Part shown: positions 1-8,686 of the stretch, in pieces
Layout of the letters: the number at the start of each line of letters is the position of its first letter
How positions within the stretch are numbered: position 1 is the stretch's first letter
Assembly (NCBI GenBank): GCA_051651625.1
Contig: JBOFSQ010000022.1
Span: 1-64,000 of the forward strand
Origin: JBOFSQ01 sp051651625
Lineage (GTDB): Bacteria > Planctomycetota > Planctomycetia > Pirellulales > Thermoguttaceae
DNA length: 64,000 nucleotides
Direction: 5' to 3'
Program-made: the position numbers and the translations under genes
Notes under the pieces: generated by a model
Database searches by the model: none
The model's input: only the letters and a program-made list of their open reading frames with translations
What the model was told of the DNA's origin: nothing

Positions 1-215
1 ACGTTATCATGATCGGCAACTCGATCAAGTCCGACATCCTCCCGATACTCGATCTCGGCGGGCGGGCGGTTTACATCCCGTTTGAAACGGTTTGGATGCA
101 CGAAGTCGCCCCGCTACCAACCGACAATCCGCGACTCACTTGCCTCAAATCGATCCGCGAATTGATACCGATGCTAGTTACAAAAACTGTCCCCATTTTC
201 ACCCCACGAGGTTAA
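1..215 (+). CDS. HAD-superfamily hydrolase, C-terminal end (partial)
   Basis: The reading frame is open from the window edge and ends with TAA at 213-215. The visible 70 residues contain MIGNSIKSDILP followed by a glycine-rich turn and AVYIPFETVWMHE. This matches the final motif region of haloacid-dehalogenase-like hydrolases, where a GNS-x-x-SDI segment carries an acidic residue of the Mg2+ site. The N-terminal nucleophile Asp motif lies outside the window, so the substrate cannot be predicted. The pgi start codon follows the stop by two bases, suggesting co-transcription with pgi. Confidence 0.75.
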   Translation, partial: VIMIGNSIKSDILPILDLGGRAVYIPFETVWMHEVAPLPTDNPRLTCLKSIRELIPMLVTKTVPIFTPRG

Positions 216-217
216 CA

Positions 218-1894
218 ATGCAGCCCCACGAAACGTCCGTTTGGAAGTCACTTGAAAGTCACCGCCGCGTCATCGATGCGACAAATCTGCGCACGCTCTT
301 TGCGTCCGATCCGAAGCGGTTTGAAAAGTTTCAGCTCACGCTCGACACAATCCTATTCGACTACTCGAAGAACCGAATCACTGGCGAAACAATGTCGCTG
401 CTCCTTGACTTGGCACGCGCGATGAACGTCGAAAAACTCCGCGACGCGATGTTCGCGGGCGAAAAGATAAACGTCACCGAGAACCGTTCGGTGCTACATA
501 TCGCGCTGCGAAATCGGTCGAACCGCGCGATCAAAGTCGATGGCCGCGACGTGATGCCCGGCGTAAACGCCGTTCTCGCACAGATGAAAAGTTTCACGGA
601 GCGCGTACTTTCCGGCGACTGGAAAGGTTACACCGGAAAACCGATAACCGACATCGTTAACATCGGCATCGGCGGGAGCGACCTCGGCGCAGTAATGGTC
701 ACAGAATCACTGCGTCCGTACTGGAAAAACATCACGCCACACTTCGTCTCCAACGTTGATGGCACACACATTGCCGAAACATTAAAAAATCTCTCGCCGG
801 AGACGACGCTGTTTCTCGTCGCGTCCAAGACGTTCACAACGCAGGAGACGATGACCAACGCGGAGTCGGCGAAACGCTGGTTTTTGCAGCACGCGAAAGA
901 CAAATCCGCAGTCGCAAAACACTTCGTCGCGCTCTCGACGAATCGTGCGAAAGTTGAAGAGTTCGGGATCGATCCGGCGAATATGTTCCCGTTTTGGGAC
1001 TGGGTCGGCGGGCGTTATTCACTCTGGTCGGCGGTCGGACTTTCGATTGCGCTCACTGTCGGCTTCGACAACTTCGTCGAACTTCTCGCCGGTGCGCACG
1101 CCGCAGACGAACACTTTTTGACAACACCGCTTGAGAAGAACATTCCCGTCGTGATGGCGATGCTCGGAGTTTGGTACAACAACTTTTATGGAGCGGCGTC
1201 GCAGGCGATTCTGCCGTATGACCAATCAATGCACCGTTTCGCCGCGTATTTTCAACAAGGCGACATGGAGAGCAACGGAAAAGGTTGCGACCGCGACGGA
1301 CAACCAATTTCCGACTACGAGACCGGCCCGATTATCTGGGGCGAACCCGGAACGAACGGCCAGCACGCATTCTATCAACTCATTCACCAAGGGACGAAGT
1401 TAATTCCGTGTGATTTTCTTGCACCGGTTCGGTCACACAATCCGCTCGGCGATCACCACGACAAACTGATTGCCAACTTCATCGCGCAAACCGAGGCACT
1501 GATGCGCGGCAAGACGCTCGAAGAGGCGACGGCTGAACTTGTCGCGTCGGGGATGTCGGCGGAGGCGGCGAAAAAACTGGCACCGGCGAAGGTTTTCCCC
1601 GGAAATCGTCCGACAAATTCGTTCTTCTTCGAGTTGCTGACGCCGCGCACGCTCGGTACATTCGTCGCGCTTTACGAACACAAAATCTTCGTGCAGGGCG
1701 TCGTTTGGAATATCAATTCGTTTGACCAGATGGGCGTCGAACTCGGCAAACAGCTTGCTAGCGTCATACTCCCCGAACTCGCCGACCCGACCCGCAACGG
1801 CGATCACGACTCCTCCACTCGCGGTCTCATCGAATACTACCGAAAGCGGCGAGCGGTGGGTGTAAACCCACCGGTGGAGCTGCCAACACGCTAA
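218..1894 (+). CDS. pgi: Glucose-6-phosphate isomerase
   Basis: This 558-residue cytoplasmic enzyme interconverts glucose 6-phosphate and fructose 6-phosphate in glycolysis and gluconeogenesis. Both classical GPI signatures are present: DWVGGRYSLWSAVGL near residues 261-275 and WNINSFDQMGVELGK near 497-511. The SIS-type phosphosugar-binding segment IGIGGSDLGA is near residue 150, and ESNGKG and GEPGTNGQHAFYQ are typical of the long GPI form. The frame stays open upstream to position 92, but the ATG at 218 is preferred. It directly follows the preceding gene's stop, and homologues begin with a similar distance to the first conserved segment. The length is normal for the family. A palindromic repeat element begins three bases after the stop codon. 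Confidence 0.96.
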   Translation: MQPHETSVWKSLESHRRVIDATNLRTLFASDPKRFEKFQLTLDTILFDYSKNRITGETMSLLLDLARAMNVEKLRDAMFAGEKINVTENRSVLHIALRNRSNRAIKVDGRDVMPGVNAVLAQMKSFTERVLSGDWKGYTGKPITDIVNIGIGGSDLGAVMVTESLRPYWKNITPHFVSNVDGTHIAETLKNLSPETTLFLVASKTFTTQETMTNAESAKRWFLQHAKDKSAVAKHFVALSTNRAKVEEFGIDPANMFPFWDWVGGRYSLWSAVGLSIALTVGFDNFVELLAGAHAADEHFLTTPLEKNIPVVMAMLGVWYNNFYGAASQAILPYDQSMHRFAAYFQQGDMESNGKGCDRDGQPISDYETGPIIWGEPGTNGQHAFYQLIHQGTKLIPCDFLAPVRSHNPLGDHHDKLIANFIAQTEALMRGKTLEEATAELVASGMSAEAAKKLAPAKVFPGNRPTNSFFFELLTPRTLGTFVALYEHKIFVQGVVWNINSFDQMGVELGKQLASVILPELADPTRNGDHDSSTRGLIEYYRKRRAVGVNPPVELPTR

Positions 1895-1897
1895 CAA

Positions 1898-2042
1898 TAG
1901 ACTTGTTCGGAAACATGAAGTTGGGGCGATTGGGTAGTTCGCGGTTCGGCATAGCCGAACCCTCCACGCCTGCGGCGTATGACAACTGGAGGGTTCGGCT
2001 ATGCCGAACCGCTGTGCGGGTGCAAGTTTCCGAACAGGTCTA
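1898..2042. repeat. Nested palindromic element, copy A (full length)
   Basis: This 145-bp element is bounded by TAGACTTGTTCGGAAAC and the inverse of TAGACCTGTTCGGAAAC. Inside, two copies of the self-complementary core GGTTCGGCATAGCCGAACC face each other, each followed by CTCCA, around a spacer containing ACGCCTGCGGCGT. One arm carries the TTGGGGCGATTGGGTAGTTCGCGG-type end and the other the GTGCGGGTGCAAGTTT end. It contains no gene. It lies between pgi and the GH99-like gene, both on the plus strand. Eight further whole or partial copies occur in this window. Confidence 0.9.
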
Positions 2043-2081
2043 ATACCAAAACCGTAAACGGCTAACATCAGTGAAAATCTC

Positions 2082-4877
2082 ATGAAACGCATCGGCAGTT
2101 TTTTTGTGGCGTTTGTGTGTTTGTTTGCATCGGCGACGTGTCTTTGGGCCGAACAAACTGTGCTCTACCAGTGGCGGTTCAGCACCGATGGTGACGCCAA
2201 AGGGTGGACGCAGTTCAACCACATTGAAGGTGCGAAGGTCGAAAACGGTGCGCTGCACGCGACGATCAGCGGCCCCGACCCGTTTCTCGTCTCGCCCGAA
2301 ATCGACATCGCTCCGAAGCGTTGGCAGTGTGTCGATATACGGCTCAAAACGGGCGATGTCGGCAGCGGCGAGTTTTACTACGCTGCGTCAAACGAAGGCC
2401 CATACAACGGCTTCTCGCCACAAAAAATGGTGATGTGGAAAACCGCGCCGTCGCCCGACGAGTCGCGCGTCTACCGCATTTTTCCGTTCTGGGAAAACGA
2501 AAACAAGATCACAAAGTTTCGGATCGACTTGCCAAATCTGTCGCCGTCGGAAGTGCGGAAGCAGACGATTGAGATCGCCGCAATTCGCGTAGTCGATCTC
2601 GGTGAACCGACACCAACGGCGACAATTCCACCGACTTGGAACGAGCCGGACTGGTCGCGCGCACCAGACGGCACGTTCACGAGCAAACCGTTTTCGTGCC
2701 CGATTGACGACTGCGGTTTTTGGGTGTCAGTTGTGATGAAGAAGCCGCTCACCGGACGCGGTACGTTAACTTTCGCAACCGACAGCGGCGGGTTCACCAG
2801 CGTTGCGTTTCCGCTCGACGGACGCAAAACGTGCAACGTCCCGATGGCCGACCAAAAAGCGTGGAACGGAAAACTGCAAATGCTCGGCCTCGCATTCAAC
2901 AACGTTGCTACCGATGCGAACGACGACCAAACAAAACTCGCCGACATCGTTGAGAAAGTAATCGTCTCCGACTCGCCGCAAGGGCCGGTCGATCTCCGCG
3001 TTGACAGTGAACGCAGCGGCCTCACCGAGGCGTTCAACCGCGCCGGTGAAGACGTGCCGTTCACGATTCGTATCGTCAACGAAGGCGGCACCATCGCCAA
3101 GACGCAAATCAACTTCACTTGGCCACAAGGCGTTGCGACGGTTAACGAGTTCGACTCCAGCGTAAATGTCGTGCAGGGCGAACCGCTCATCTTAAATAGC
3201 GTCGTTCGCAGCAGCCGCGAAATTGCAGACGAACCGGTGCGAGTTGAGATGCGTGCCGACGGTGTTGCGATGCCGTTTGTCGCCGAAGTTCCGATTACGA
3301 TCACACCGAAACTTTCGCTCCCCGACTCGATTACGAAAGCGGCGTACATCCCCGATCCGCAGCCGGTTGCGTCGGACTACGAAATCGGTGCGCTCTACTT
3401 CCCCGGTTGGTCGCAGCGTGCGGCGTGGGACAAAATCGAGTCCGCCGCGCCGATTCGTAAACCGGTACTCGGCTGGTACGACGAATCAAACCCAGAGTGT
3501 ATCGACTGGCAAATCAAGTGGGCCGTTGAGAGCGGGATTTCGTTTTTCCTCGTCGATTGGTACTGGCACAAAGGGAACCAACACCTCGATCATTGGATAA
3601 GCGGTTTTCAGCAAGCGAAGTTCAAAAAATACTTGAAGTGGGCGATGATGTGGGCCAATCACAATCCGCCGGGGTCGCATAGCGAAGAAGACCAAACCGC
3701 CGTCGTCGATTTTTGGATCGCAAACTATTTCAACACGCCAGAATACTACACGATTGACGGCAAACCGGTCGTCATGATTTGGAGTCCGAGCGGAATGGAC
3801 GACGACATCATCGCCATCGAACGCCAAAAAGGGAACGAACTCAAAAAAGGTGAAGGCGTGAAACGTCTCCTTGAATTGTCGCGTGCGAAAGCGCGTGCGG
3901 CGGGACTCAAAGGAATCTATTTCGTTGCGATGAAGTGGCCGGAGGCATCGACCGACGCGCAAGATATTCAGTGGCTCAAAGACGCGGGGTTCGATATGAC
4001 ATCAATTTACCATTTCATGGACGGCGGCGGCAAGGCTCCGAATCCGCGTTGGTTTGATTTCAAGTACGTTGTCGATGCGAGTTTGCGGTACTGGGAATCG
4101 CGGCAGAAAACGGGGATTCTCCCGTTCTGGCCGAATCTCTCGACCGGCTGGGACGACCGTCCGTGGCACCAAGATCGCGGGATGTCGATTGTGAATCGTT
4201 CGGCGGCAGACTTCCGAAAGATTTGTGAAGACTATCGCAAGTTCGCAGACGCGACTGGCGTGAAGAGTGTCGTGCTTGCGCCGCTCAACGAGTGGGGCGA
4301 GGGTTCGTACATCGAGCCGAATCGTGAGTTTGGTTTCGGGATGTACGAAGCACTCCGCGAGACGCTCTGCAAAAAACCGGCGACCGGTTGGCCACCGTTC
4401 TACACACCGCGCGACATCGGACGCGGCCCATACGATCTGCCGCCAACGACGGTCGTGAAGCGAACGGCGTGGGACTTCAAAGACGGCCCGCAAGGTTGGG
4501 AGGCGATGATGGGAGTCGCCGATTTCAGTGCCGGTGATGGCCGACTTTCGTTCACAACAACAAACTCTGATCCCGCAATCAGAGTTCCGCTTGACCGCAT
4601 CGCTGCGTCAAACTTCGAGCGTCTCGTCGTGCGAATGGAAGTGACGGGTCTTGCTGCCGACGACCGCGCACAACTGTTTTGGGAGACGGTCTCCGCACCG
4701 ATTCAAGAGTCGGCGAGTGTGAGTGTCGTTGTGAAATCGCAGGCGGGTGGAATTGTTGAGTACGTCTTCGACGTTTCAAAAAACCCGCGATGGAAAGGGC
4801 GTCTCACCGCGTTCCGTCTCGACCCAATCAACAAACCCGACGTGAAGGTGAACATCGAATCGATTCGGCTGGAGTGA
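2082..4877 (+). CDS. Secreted GH99-like (WbsX-type) glycoside hydrolase domain protein
   Basis: The 931-residue product starts with a signal peptide (basic MKR, then a hydrophobic stretch ending near LWA). Residues of about 30-190 form a beta-rich domain with aromatic residues typical of carbohydrate-binding jelly rolls (WRFSTDGDAKGW), and a related segment recurs at the C-terminus (WDFKDGPQGWEA, near 790-930). Between them, residues of about 435-770 carry the GH99-like/WbsX fold: LYFPGW, WAVESGISFFLVDWYW, MMWANHN, GKPVVMIW and a conserved PLNEWGEGSYIEPN near 733. The likely role is polysaccharide binding and cleavage or remodelling outside the cytoplasm; the substrate is not predictable. No strong ribosome binding site precedes the ATG. 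The gene sits between two copies of the palindromic repeat. Confidence 0.85.
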   Translation: MKRIGSFFVAFVCLFASATCLWAEQTVLYQWRFSTDGDAKGWTQFNHIEGAKVENGALHATISGPDPFLVSPEIDIAPKRWQCVDIRLKTGDVGSGEFYYAASNEGPYNGFSPQKMVMWKTAPSPDESRVYRIFPFWENENKITKFRIDLPNLSPSEVRKQTIEIAAIRVVDLGEPTPTATIPPTWNEPDWSRAPDGTFTSKPFSCPIDDCGFWVSVVMKKPLTGRGTLTFATDSGGFTSVAFPLDGRKTCNVPMADQKAWNGKLQMLGLAFNNVATDANDDQTKLADIVEKVIVSDSPQGPVDLRVDSERSGLTEAFNRAGEDVPFTIRIVNEGGTIAKTQINFTWPQGVATVNEFDSSVNVVQGEPLILNSVVRSSREIADEPVRVEMRADGVAMPFVAEVPITITPKLSLPDSITKAAYIPDPQPVASDYEIGALYFPGWSQRAAWDKIESAAPIRKPVLGWYDESNPECIDWQIKWAVESGISFFLVDWYWHKGNQHLDHWISGFQQAKFKKYLKWAMMWANHNPPGSHSEEDQTAVVDFWIANYFNTPEYYTIDGKPVVMIWSPSGMDDDIIAIERQKGNELKKGEGVKRLLELSRAKARAAGLKGIYFVAMKWPEASTDAQDIQWLKDAGFDMTSIYHFMDGGGKAPNPRWFDFKYVVDASLRYWESRQKTGILPFWPNLSTGWDDRPWHQDRGMSIVNRSAADFRKICEDYRKFADATGVKSVVLAPLNEWGEGSYIEPNREFGFGMYEALRETLCKKPATGWPPFYTPRDIGRGPYDLPPTTVVKRTAWDFKDGPQGWEAMMGVADFSAGDGRLSFTTTNSDPAIRVPLDRIAASNFERLVVRMEVTGLAADDRAQLFWETVSAPIQESASVSVVVKSQAGGIVEYVFDVSKNPRWKGRLTAFRLDPINKPDVKVNIESIRLE

Positions 4878-4907
4878 CGTGATAGACTCGATTCTCGTCT
4901 GGTGTAG

Positions 4908-5065
4908 TAGACCTGTTCGGAAACTTGCACTCGCACGTCGGTTCGGCATAGCCGAACCCTCCACGCCTGCGGCATATGACAACTGGAGGGTTCAGCATAG
5001 CCGAACCCTCCACGCCTGCGGCGTATGACAACTGGAGGGTTCGGCTATGCCGAACCGCGAACTAC
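4908..5065. repeat. Nested palindromic element, copy B (core duplicated)
   Basis: The left end is TAGACCTGTTCGGAAAC, as in copy A. The internal unit (GGTTCGGC core, CTCCACGCCTGCGGC, GACAACTGGAGGG) is repeated in tandem so that three half-cores occur. One of these reads GTTCAGCATAGCCGAACC, with one changed base. The right end stops at the GCGAACTACT form rather than the TTCCGAACAGG form. The copy sits between the convergent ends of the GH99-like gene and the autotransporter-like pseudogene. Confidence 0.85.
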
Positions 5066-5085
5066 TTTACCACGCCCATTCTATA

Positions 5086-6152
5086 TCAGAAATACCGGTT
5101 GAGCGACAGACGCAGTTCGCCGTCAAACTGTCGGTTGCGGTCGCCGAGTGGGACGGCGTAGCCGACGCCAAAACTCGTGTTGCGGTTGCGGATTATGCGT
5201 GTACCGAACGTCGCGGGTGAGCCCGGCATGCGAGTTACAAACCGTCCGCCCGCAAGCGTCACCGCTCCGCCGTTCATGATGTGAATCTGTTTGAACTTCG
5301 CTTCAACATTTTGAAACGTCGCCGAACCGCCAGAAATTATCAGTCCGCCAATCGCGCTCGGATCGACAGACGTGTTCGGAATCCCCGTGATATTCCCGCC
5401 GCGAAACGTGTACGCCCCGCTCTGCACTTCCATTCCCGAAACAACTACGCCACCCGGAACAATGTCAACCGTCCCCGCGCCAGCCGACGTGAAAACAACG
5501 TAGTCGTCGTCGATGAACTCCGAGTCACCGCCTTGCCACCGCGCGTTCGGATCGCCCCAATCAAGCGGATTTGCCGGATCGGCTGGTGCCCACGTTAGAC
5601 GTGTGTTTGCAGCGGTGACGTAGAGAATCCGCGCACCCGAAGTTGTCGAATCCAAATTGAACGTCTGCCGTGTGAGTGGCGTGTTCGTGATTGCGAAGTC
5701 GGTCTTGCTCACGCCATTCGTCGCCGTGAGTAGCGTGTACGTTCTACCTATCAAGTGACTCAACGTGATGTTGTTCGTTCCCGTCGCCGTTAACGTTCCG
5801 CTAATCGCAATCTTGTCACTCACGTCATTGTTCGCAAGATCAATCGCAAGATTCGCACTTTGGAAGTCCGCGTTGCCAGTGATCGTGACGTTGCCGCTGC
5901 CCGCAAGAAGACCAGTAGCCACGATTGGGACCGCATCTCCGCCGACAAAGATTTCGCCGCCAGTGCTCGTGAGAGTGGTGCCGCTGCCCGTGCCAACAGC
6001 ACCGATTAATATGTTGGAACCGTTGTCGGATTCCAATTTGCCGCCGTCTCCCAGTTTCCAGTGCCAGTATTGATCCAGTCAATCGCGTTCACCTCCTCAA
6101 TCGCGCATACAACGACGCTTGCGAACACGGCGGCGCGTATTGTTGTTGTCAC
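5086..6152 (-). pseudogene. Frameshifted, barrel-truncated autotransporter-like protein
   Basis: Reading from 6152, a GTG-initiated frame gives a signal-like start (VTTTIRAAVFASVVVCA) and the classic autotransporter passenger motif DWINTGTGNWETAANWNPT, then stops at TAA near 6023. The continuation NILIGAVGTGSG runs in a different frame down to 5086. Restoring one base at about 6027 would join them into roughly 355 residues. The downstream part has passenger-type text (YTFRGGNITG, LIISGGSATF) but only a stub of the beta barrel, ending FGVGYAVPLG and LRLSLNRYF with the C-terminal Phe expected of outer-membrane proteins. Both the frameshift and the nearly absent barrel suggest a decayed relative of large autotransporters such as the gene at 32205-37511. 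A sequencing error is the alternative explanation for the frameshift only. Confidence 0.65.
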
Positions 6153-6210
6153 GCTAGACAGCAGGGTTTGGAGTTTGTGTGACGCATTGGAGTGTTAGCG
6201 TGCGGAGTGG

Positions 6211-6370
6211 GACGCGTAAGCGAGTGAAGCATTGCCATTCGGCGTAGAGGCTGTCATTTCTGCTGTACTCGGCGGGAATGGACGAAATGGACTTTCTGGA
6301 CAAACACTGCGTCCATATTGTCCATCAAGTCCATACCGTCCACAATCACTCGCTTACGCTTCCCGCTCTG
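6211..6370. repeat. TGGAC nonamer dyad with flanking AAGCGAGTG repeats
   Basis: Positions 6281-6305 show TGGAC spaced every nine bases on the plus strand. Positions 6310-6342 show the same motif every nine bases as its complement (GTCCA), giving a head-to-head dyad. Partial copies of the GCGTAAGCGAGTG repeat lie on both sides, near 6211-6226 on the plus strand and 6346-6370 on the minus strand. No gene was recognised between 6153 and 6610. Confidence 0.7.
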
Positions 6371-6481
6371 ACTTTCCAAACGCGATACCAACACACACTC
6401 ATCGCCACTTTCGGTAAGCGGCGTAGTGCGTGTGTAGAGTTTTTCAAGTTGCCAAATTGTCACCGCGATTGGCACGGCTTG

Positions 6482-6579
6482 CGTGAATTGCCAAGACTGG
6501 TTGAACGGTAGAGATGAGCGCGAACGATTCACAAATCGCCCCTACACGTTTGCGGCGTTGGGGGTAGAATACGCACCGT
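6482..6579 (+). repeat. 98-bp direct repeat, upstream copy (leader of the nuclease-like gene)
   Basis: The segment from CGTGAATTGCCAAGACTGG through GGTAGAATACGCACCGT recurs essentially identically at 7330-7427. A further CACCGCGATTG match lies just upstream of both copies, separated from the main block here by ten extra bases (GCACGGCTTG). The 3' part contains TAGAAT, a plausible -10 element, about 40 bases before the start codon at 6611. It is probably a duplicated promoter or leader. Confidence 0.8.
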
Positions 6580-6610
6580 CAACAGCGAATCCAAACAGGA
6601 GAATTCACAA

Positions 6611-7315
6611 ATGACCAGCATTGCCGAATTGAGAGAGCTTATCGCAGAAAATATCCGCCACGATGAAGAACGCAGAGCAGAAGCCGCACGGCGCGAGGCG
6701 GAATCCGCACGGCGTGATGCGGAGTATCAAGCCGCCGCCGAAAAACGCGATGCGGAGTATCAAGCCGCCGCCGAAAAACGTGATGCGGAGTACAAAGCCG
6801 CCGCCGAGAAACGCGAAGCGGAGTATCAAGCCTTCCGCAAAGAGATGCAGGCGGAGCACAAGAAGACAGAAGATATAGTACGCAAAATCTCGCACGATTT
6901 CCATAGTCAATGGGCGAGACTTGTAGAGTCATTGTGCGCTAACCAAGTGGTGCCGCTGCTGAACTCGCGTGGTATCGAAGTCCACCAAATCGGTGAACGT
7001 ATGAAAACCCGCCTACCCACTGGTGGATATTTCGAGATCGACATCGTTGCCATCAACGGCGACACGGTCGTTTTGATTGAGGTGAAGACGACGTTGCGTC
7101 CGGGCCATGTGGACTGGTTCATCGAAAAACTTGGGTTAGCTCGCAAGATGTTTCACAAGTACAGCGATTGTCGTTTTCTCGGCGGCGTCGCTTTTTTGCA
7201 CGCAGATTCCGAGGCGGATAATGTTGCGCAAAACAAGGGACTCTTCACTATTCTTGCAACGGGTAACGGTGCCACCATCACCAACGAAGAATCGTTCTCA
7301 CCGAAGGTGTGGTGA
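6611..7315 (+). CDS. DUF3782-like PD-(D/E)XK nuclease-fold protein with repetitive coiled coil
   Basis: The 234-residue protein has an N-terminal charged helix (residues 1-95) dominated by an 11-residue repeat of the form RDAEYQAAAEK, predicted to be a coiled coil. The C-terminal half has a PD-(D/E)XK-like core: FEIDIVAINGDTVVLIEVK near 156-174, with the D and E-x-K spacing of that fold, followed by a helix and GVAFLHA. Proteins with this architecture are annotated as DUF3782 and are abundant in cyanobacteria and planctomycetes; their function is not established. Whether this one cuts DNA is unknown. A ribosome binding site (AGGAG at 6597-6601) supports the start. The gene has its own copy of the 98-bp leader. 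Confidence 0.7.
   Translation: MTSIAELRELIAENIRHDEERRAEAARREAESARRDAEYQAAAEKRDAEYQAAAEKRDAEYKAAAEKREAEYQAFRKEMQAEHKKTEDIVRKISHDFHSQWARLVESLCANQVVPLLNSRGIEVHQIGERMKTRLPTGGYFEIDIVAINGDTVVLIEVKTTLRPGHVDWFIEKLGLARKMFHKYSDCRFLGGVAFLHADSEADNVAQNKGLFTILATGNGATITNEESFSPKVW
6713..6832 (+). repeat. 33-bp tandem repeat within the nuclease-like gene
   Basis: Three full units at 6713-6745, 6746-6778 and 6779-6811 plus a partial unit to 6832 are nearly identical at the DNA level. Each starts CGYGATGCGGAGTA and encodes one 11-residue coiled-coil unit. The near-identity of units 1 and 2 indicates recent duplication, so copy number is likely to vary between strains and would change helix length in frame. Confidence 0.9.
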
Positions 7316-7329
7316 GTCACCGCGATTGA

Positions 7330-7427
7330 CGTGAATTGCCAAGACTGGTTGAACGGTAGAGATGAGCGCGAACGATTCACAAATCGCCCCTACACGTTTG
7401 CGGCGTTGGGGGTAGAATACGCACCGT
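7330..7427 (+). repeat. 98-bp direct repeat, downstream copy (leader of a small unknown gene)
   Basis: This is a second copy of the block at 6482-6579, beginning 15 bases after the stop of the nuclease-like gene and ending 24 bases before the start of the next small gene. It again carries TAGAAT at the same internal position. The extra ten bases found in the upstream copy are missing here. Confidence 0.85.
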
Positions 7428-7451
7428 TCATAACACTTGGGAGCACAACCA

Positions 7452-7640
7452 ATGGAAGACGATTACGAAGTTGTTTACGAAATTTTCGAGAGTATCGACG
7501 ACAGTTATCTTCTTGATACCGAAGACCGCTACGTTGCGGAAGGGTATTACGAGAGGGGATACTCTGTCAAAGAGCACCGAATTCAGAAAATCAGAACGAC
7601 CATCAATTCCGAATTGACCGTTGTCGTGACGGTCAACTAG
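7452..7640 (+). CDS. Small acidic hypothetical protein (62 aa)
   Basis: No family was recognised. The product is rich in Glu, Asp and Tyr over its first half (EDDYEVVYEIFE) and ends with a short beta-like VTVVVTVN-type tail. The start at 7452 is chosen because GGGAG at 7439-7443 is well placed as a ribosome binding site. The gene follows the 98-bp leader repeat and is 36 bases upstream of another small gene, so the two may form one transcript. Confidence 0.55.
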   Translation: MEDDYEVVYEIFESIDDSYLLDTEDRYVAEGYYERGYSVKEHRIQKIRTTINSELTVVVTVN

Positions 7641-7676
7641 TGGGACCTCGATACAATCTATTGAAAGGAAATCCAC

Positions 7677-7931
7677 ATGTCAAAACTTACAGAGCGCACG
7701 CCACACACGTTGCACATGCCCATACTTACGCCGCGCGAGGCTAAGCACCTCGAAGATAGTCACAATGCGTTTGTGAAAAAGTACATGGAGAAGCATAAGG
7801 AGAAAACCACCGCCGCGTTACGCGAAGCCCGCAAGAACGGGACTTTGCGTCCGTGCATGCCGCCGCGACCGAGTGGTCTTGAGCGACGGCCAACGTCCGC
7901 CGCGAACGAATCCACAACTCCGGCAGAGTGA
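7677..7931 (+). CDS. Small basic hypothetical protein (84 aa)
   Basis: No family was recognised. The protein has a Lys/Glu-rich helical middle (FVKKYMEKHKEKTTAALREA) and a Pro/Arg-rich C-terminus. AAAGGAAA at 7662-7669 is a good ribosome binding site for the ATG. Its end is followed 44 bases later by the kinase remnant. Confidence 0.5.
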   Translation: MSKLTERTPHTLHMPILTPREAKHLEDSHNAFVKKYMEKHKEKTTAALREARKNGTLRPCMPPRPSGLERRPTSAANESTTPAE

Positions 7932-7974
7932 CCGGAAAACGTCGCCACATGCACCCACAGTTGTCCCATTCTTG

Positions 7975-8670
7975 ATGAAGCGAGTTGTCGCCGACTATGT
8001 GAAGTTGCGGCGTCAAAAACTCGCTGCGCCGTTCGAGAAATACGCACAACACTGGCCCGGTGACACCGAAACGCCACTGGCATTGCTCCAGCGTGAAGAG
8101 TCTCGCTTGCAACAAGAAGAGACGAACGTCGCACTCGAAGAAACCGTCGTTGAAGCTACCGTCGTCGATCCCGCGTCAACCAACAACGTCGTACAGGACG
8201 CCACCATCGACGTACCGCAAACGTCACCGTCATCAGCGTCGCCAAACTGGGGAGCCGAACGCTCTATGACGCTCCAGTACGACGCGACTGCCGCCGACGA
8301 CGAAACCGATTGTACTCTCGCCCACGACGCCACGTTAGCACAGCAGAAACCGCAACAACAGTCTTCGAAACCGTCGCCGAAAAAAATCTCCCCAGCACAC
8401 GCGAATACTTCGTGCGTGACAGCCTTGAGATCGAAACGTATTTGGGGAGCGGTGCGTGCAATCGTTTGCCCACCGCATATCCTCGCGCCAGAACGTTTCA
8501 TCCCCGACGAACTTGAGACTATCGCACTCAAAGCGATGTCACTCGACCAGCGCGACCGCTACGCCGACGCAGGCGAATTCGCAGATGCGATCAAACGTTA
8601 CCAGCAGTCTGCGGCGATTGAAGAGAGTTTTTCAGAACTTGAACGACAACTTGCACCGGAGCCGCAATAA
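7975..8670 (+). pseudogene. Remnant of a planctomycete-type Ser/Thr protein kinase
   Basis: The frame ends with PDELETIALKAMSLDQRDRYADAGEFADAIKRY, the hallmark C-lobe tail (subdomain XI) of planctomycete Ser/Thr kinases. The segment before it lacks the catalytic HRD and DFG motifs. About 50 codons upstream, a different frame (about 8385-8450) reads EYFVRDSLEIETYLGSGA, which resembles the start of a kinase N-lobe. The catalytic core therefore appears to have been deleted, with loss of frame. The N-terminal part (Gln/Thr-rich, with LQREESRLQQEE) is not recognised. It could be expressed as a short orphan protein, but a functional kinase is excluded by what is visible. Confidence 0.55.
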
Positions 8671-8686
8671 AGACGTAGTAGTGGTG

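Noticed and set aside
1898..2042. Insertion sequence with transposase
   Set aside because: The element has terminal inverted repeats but no open frame of transposase length or motif in any copy.
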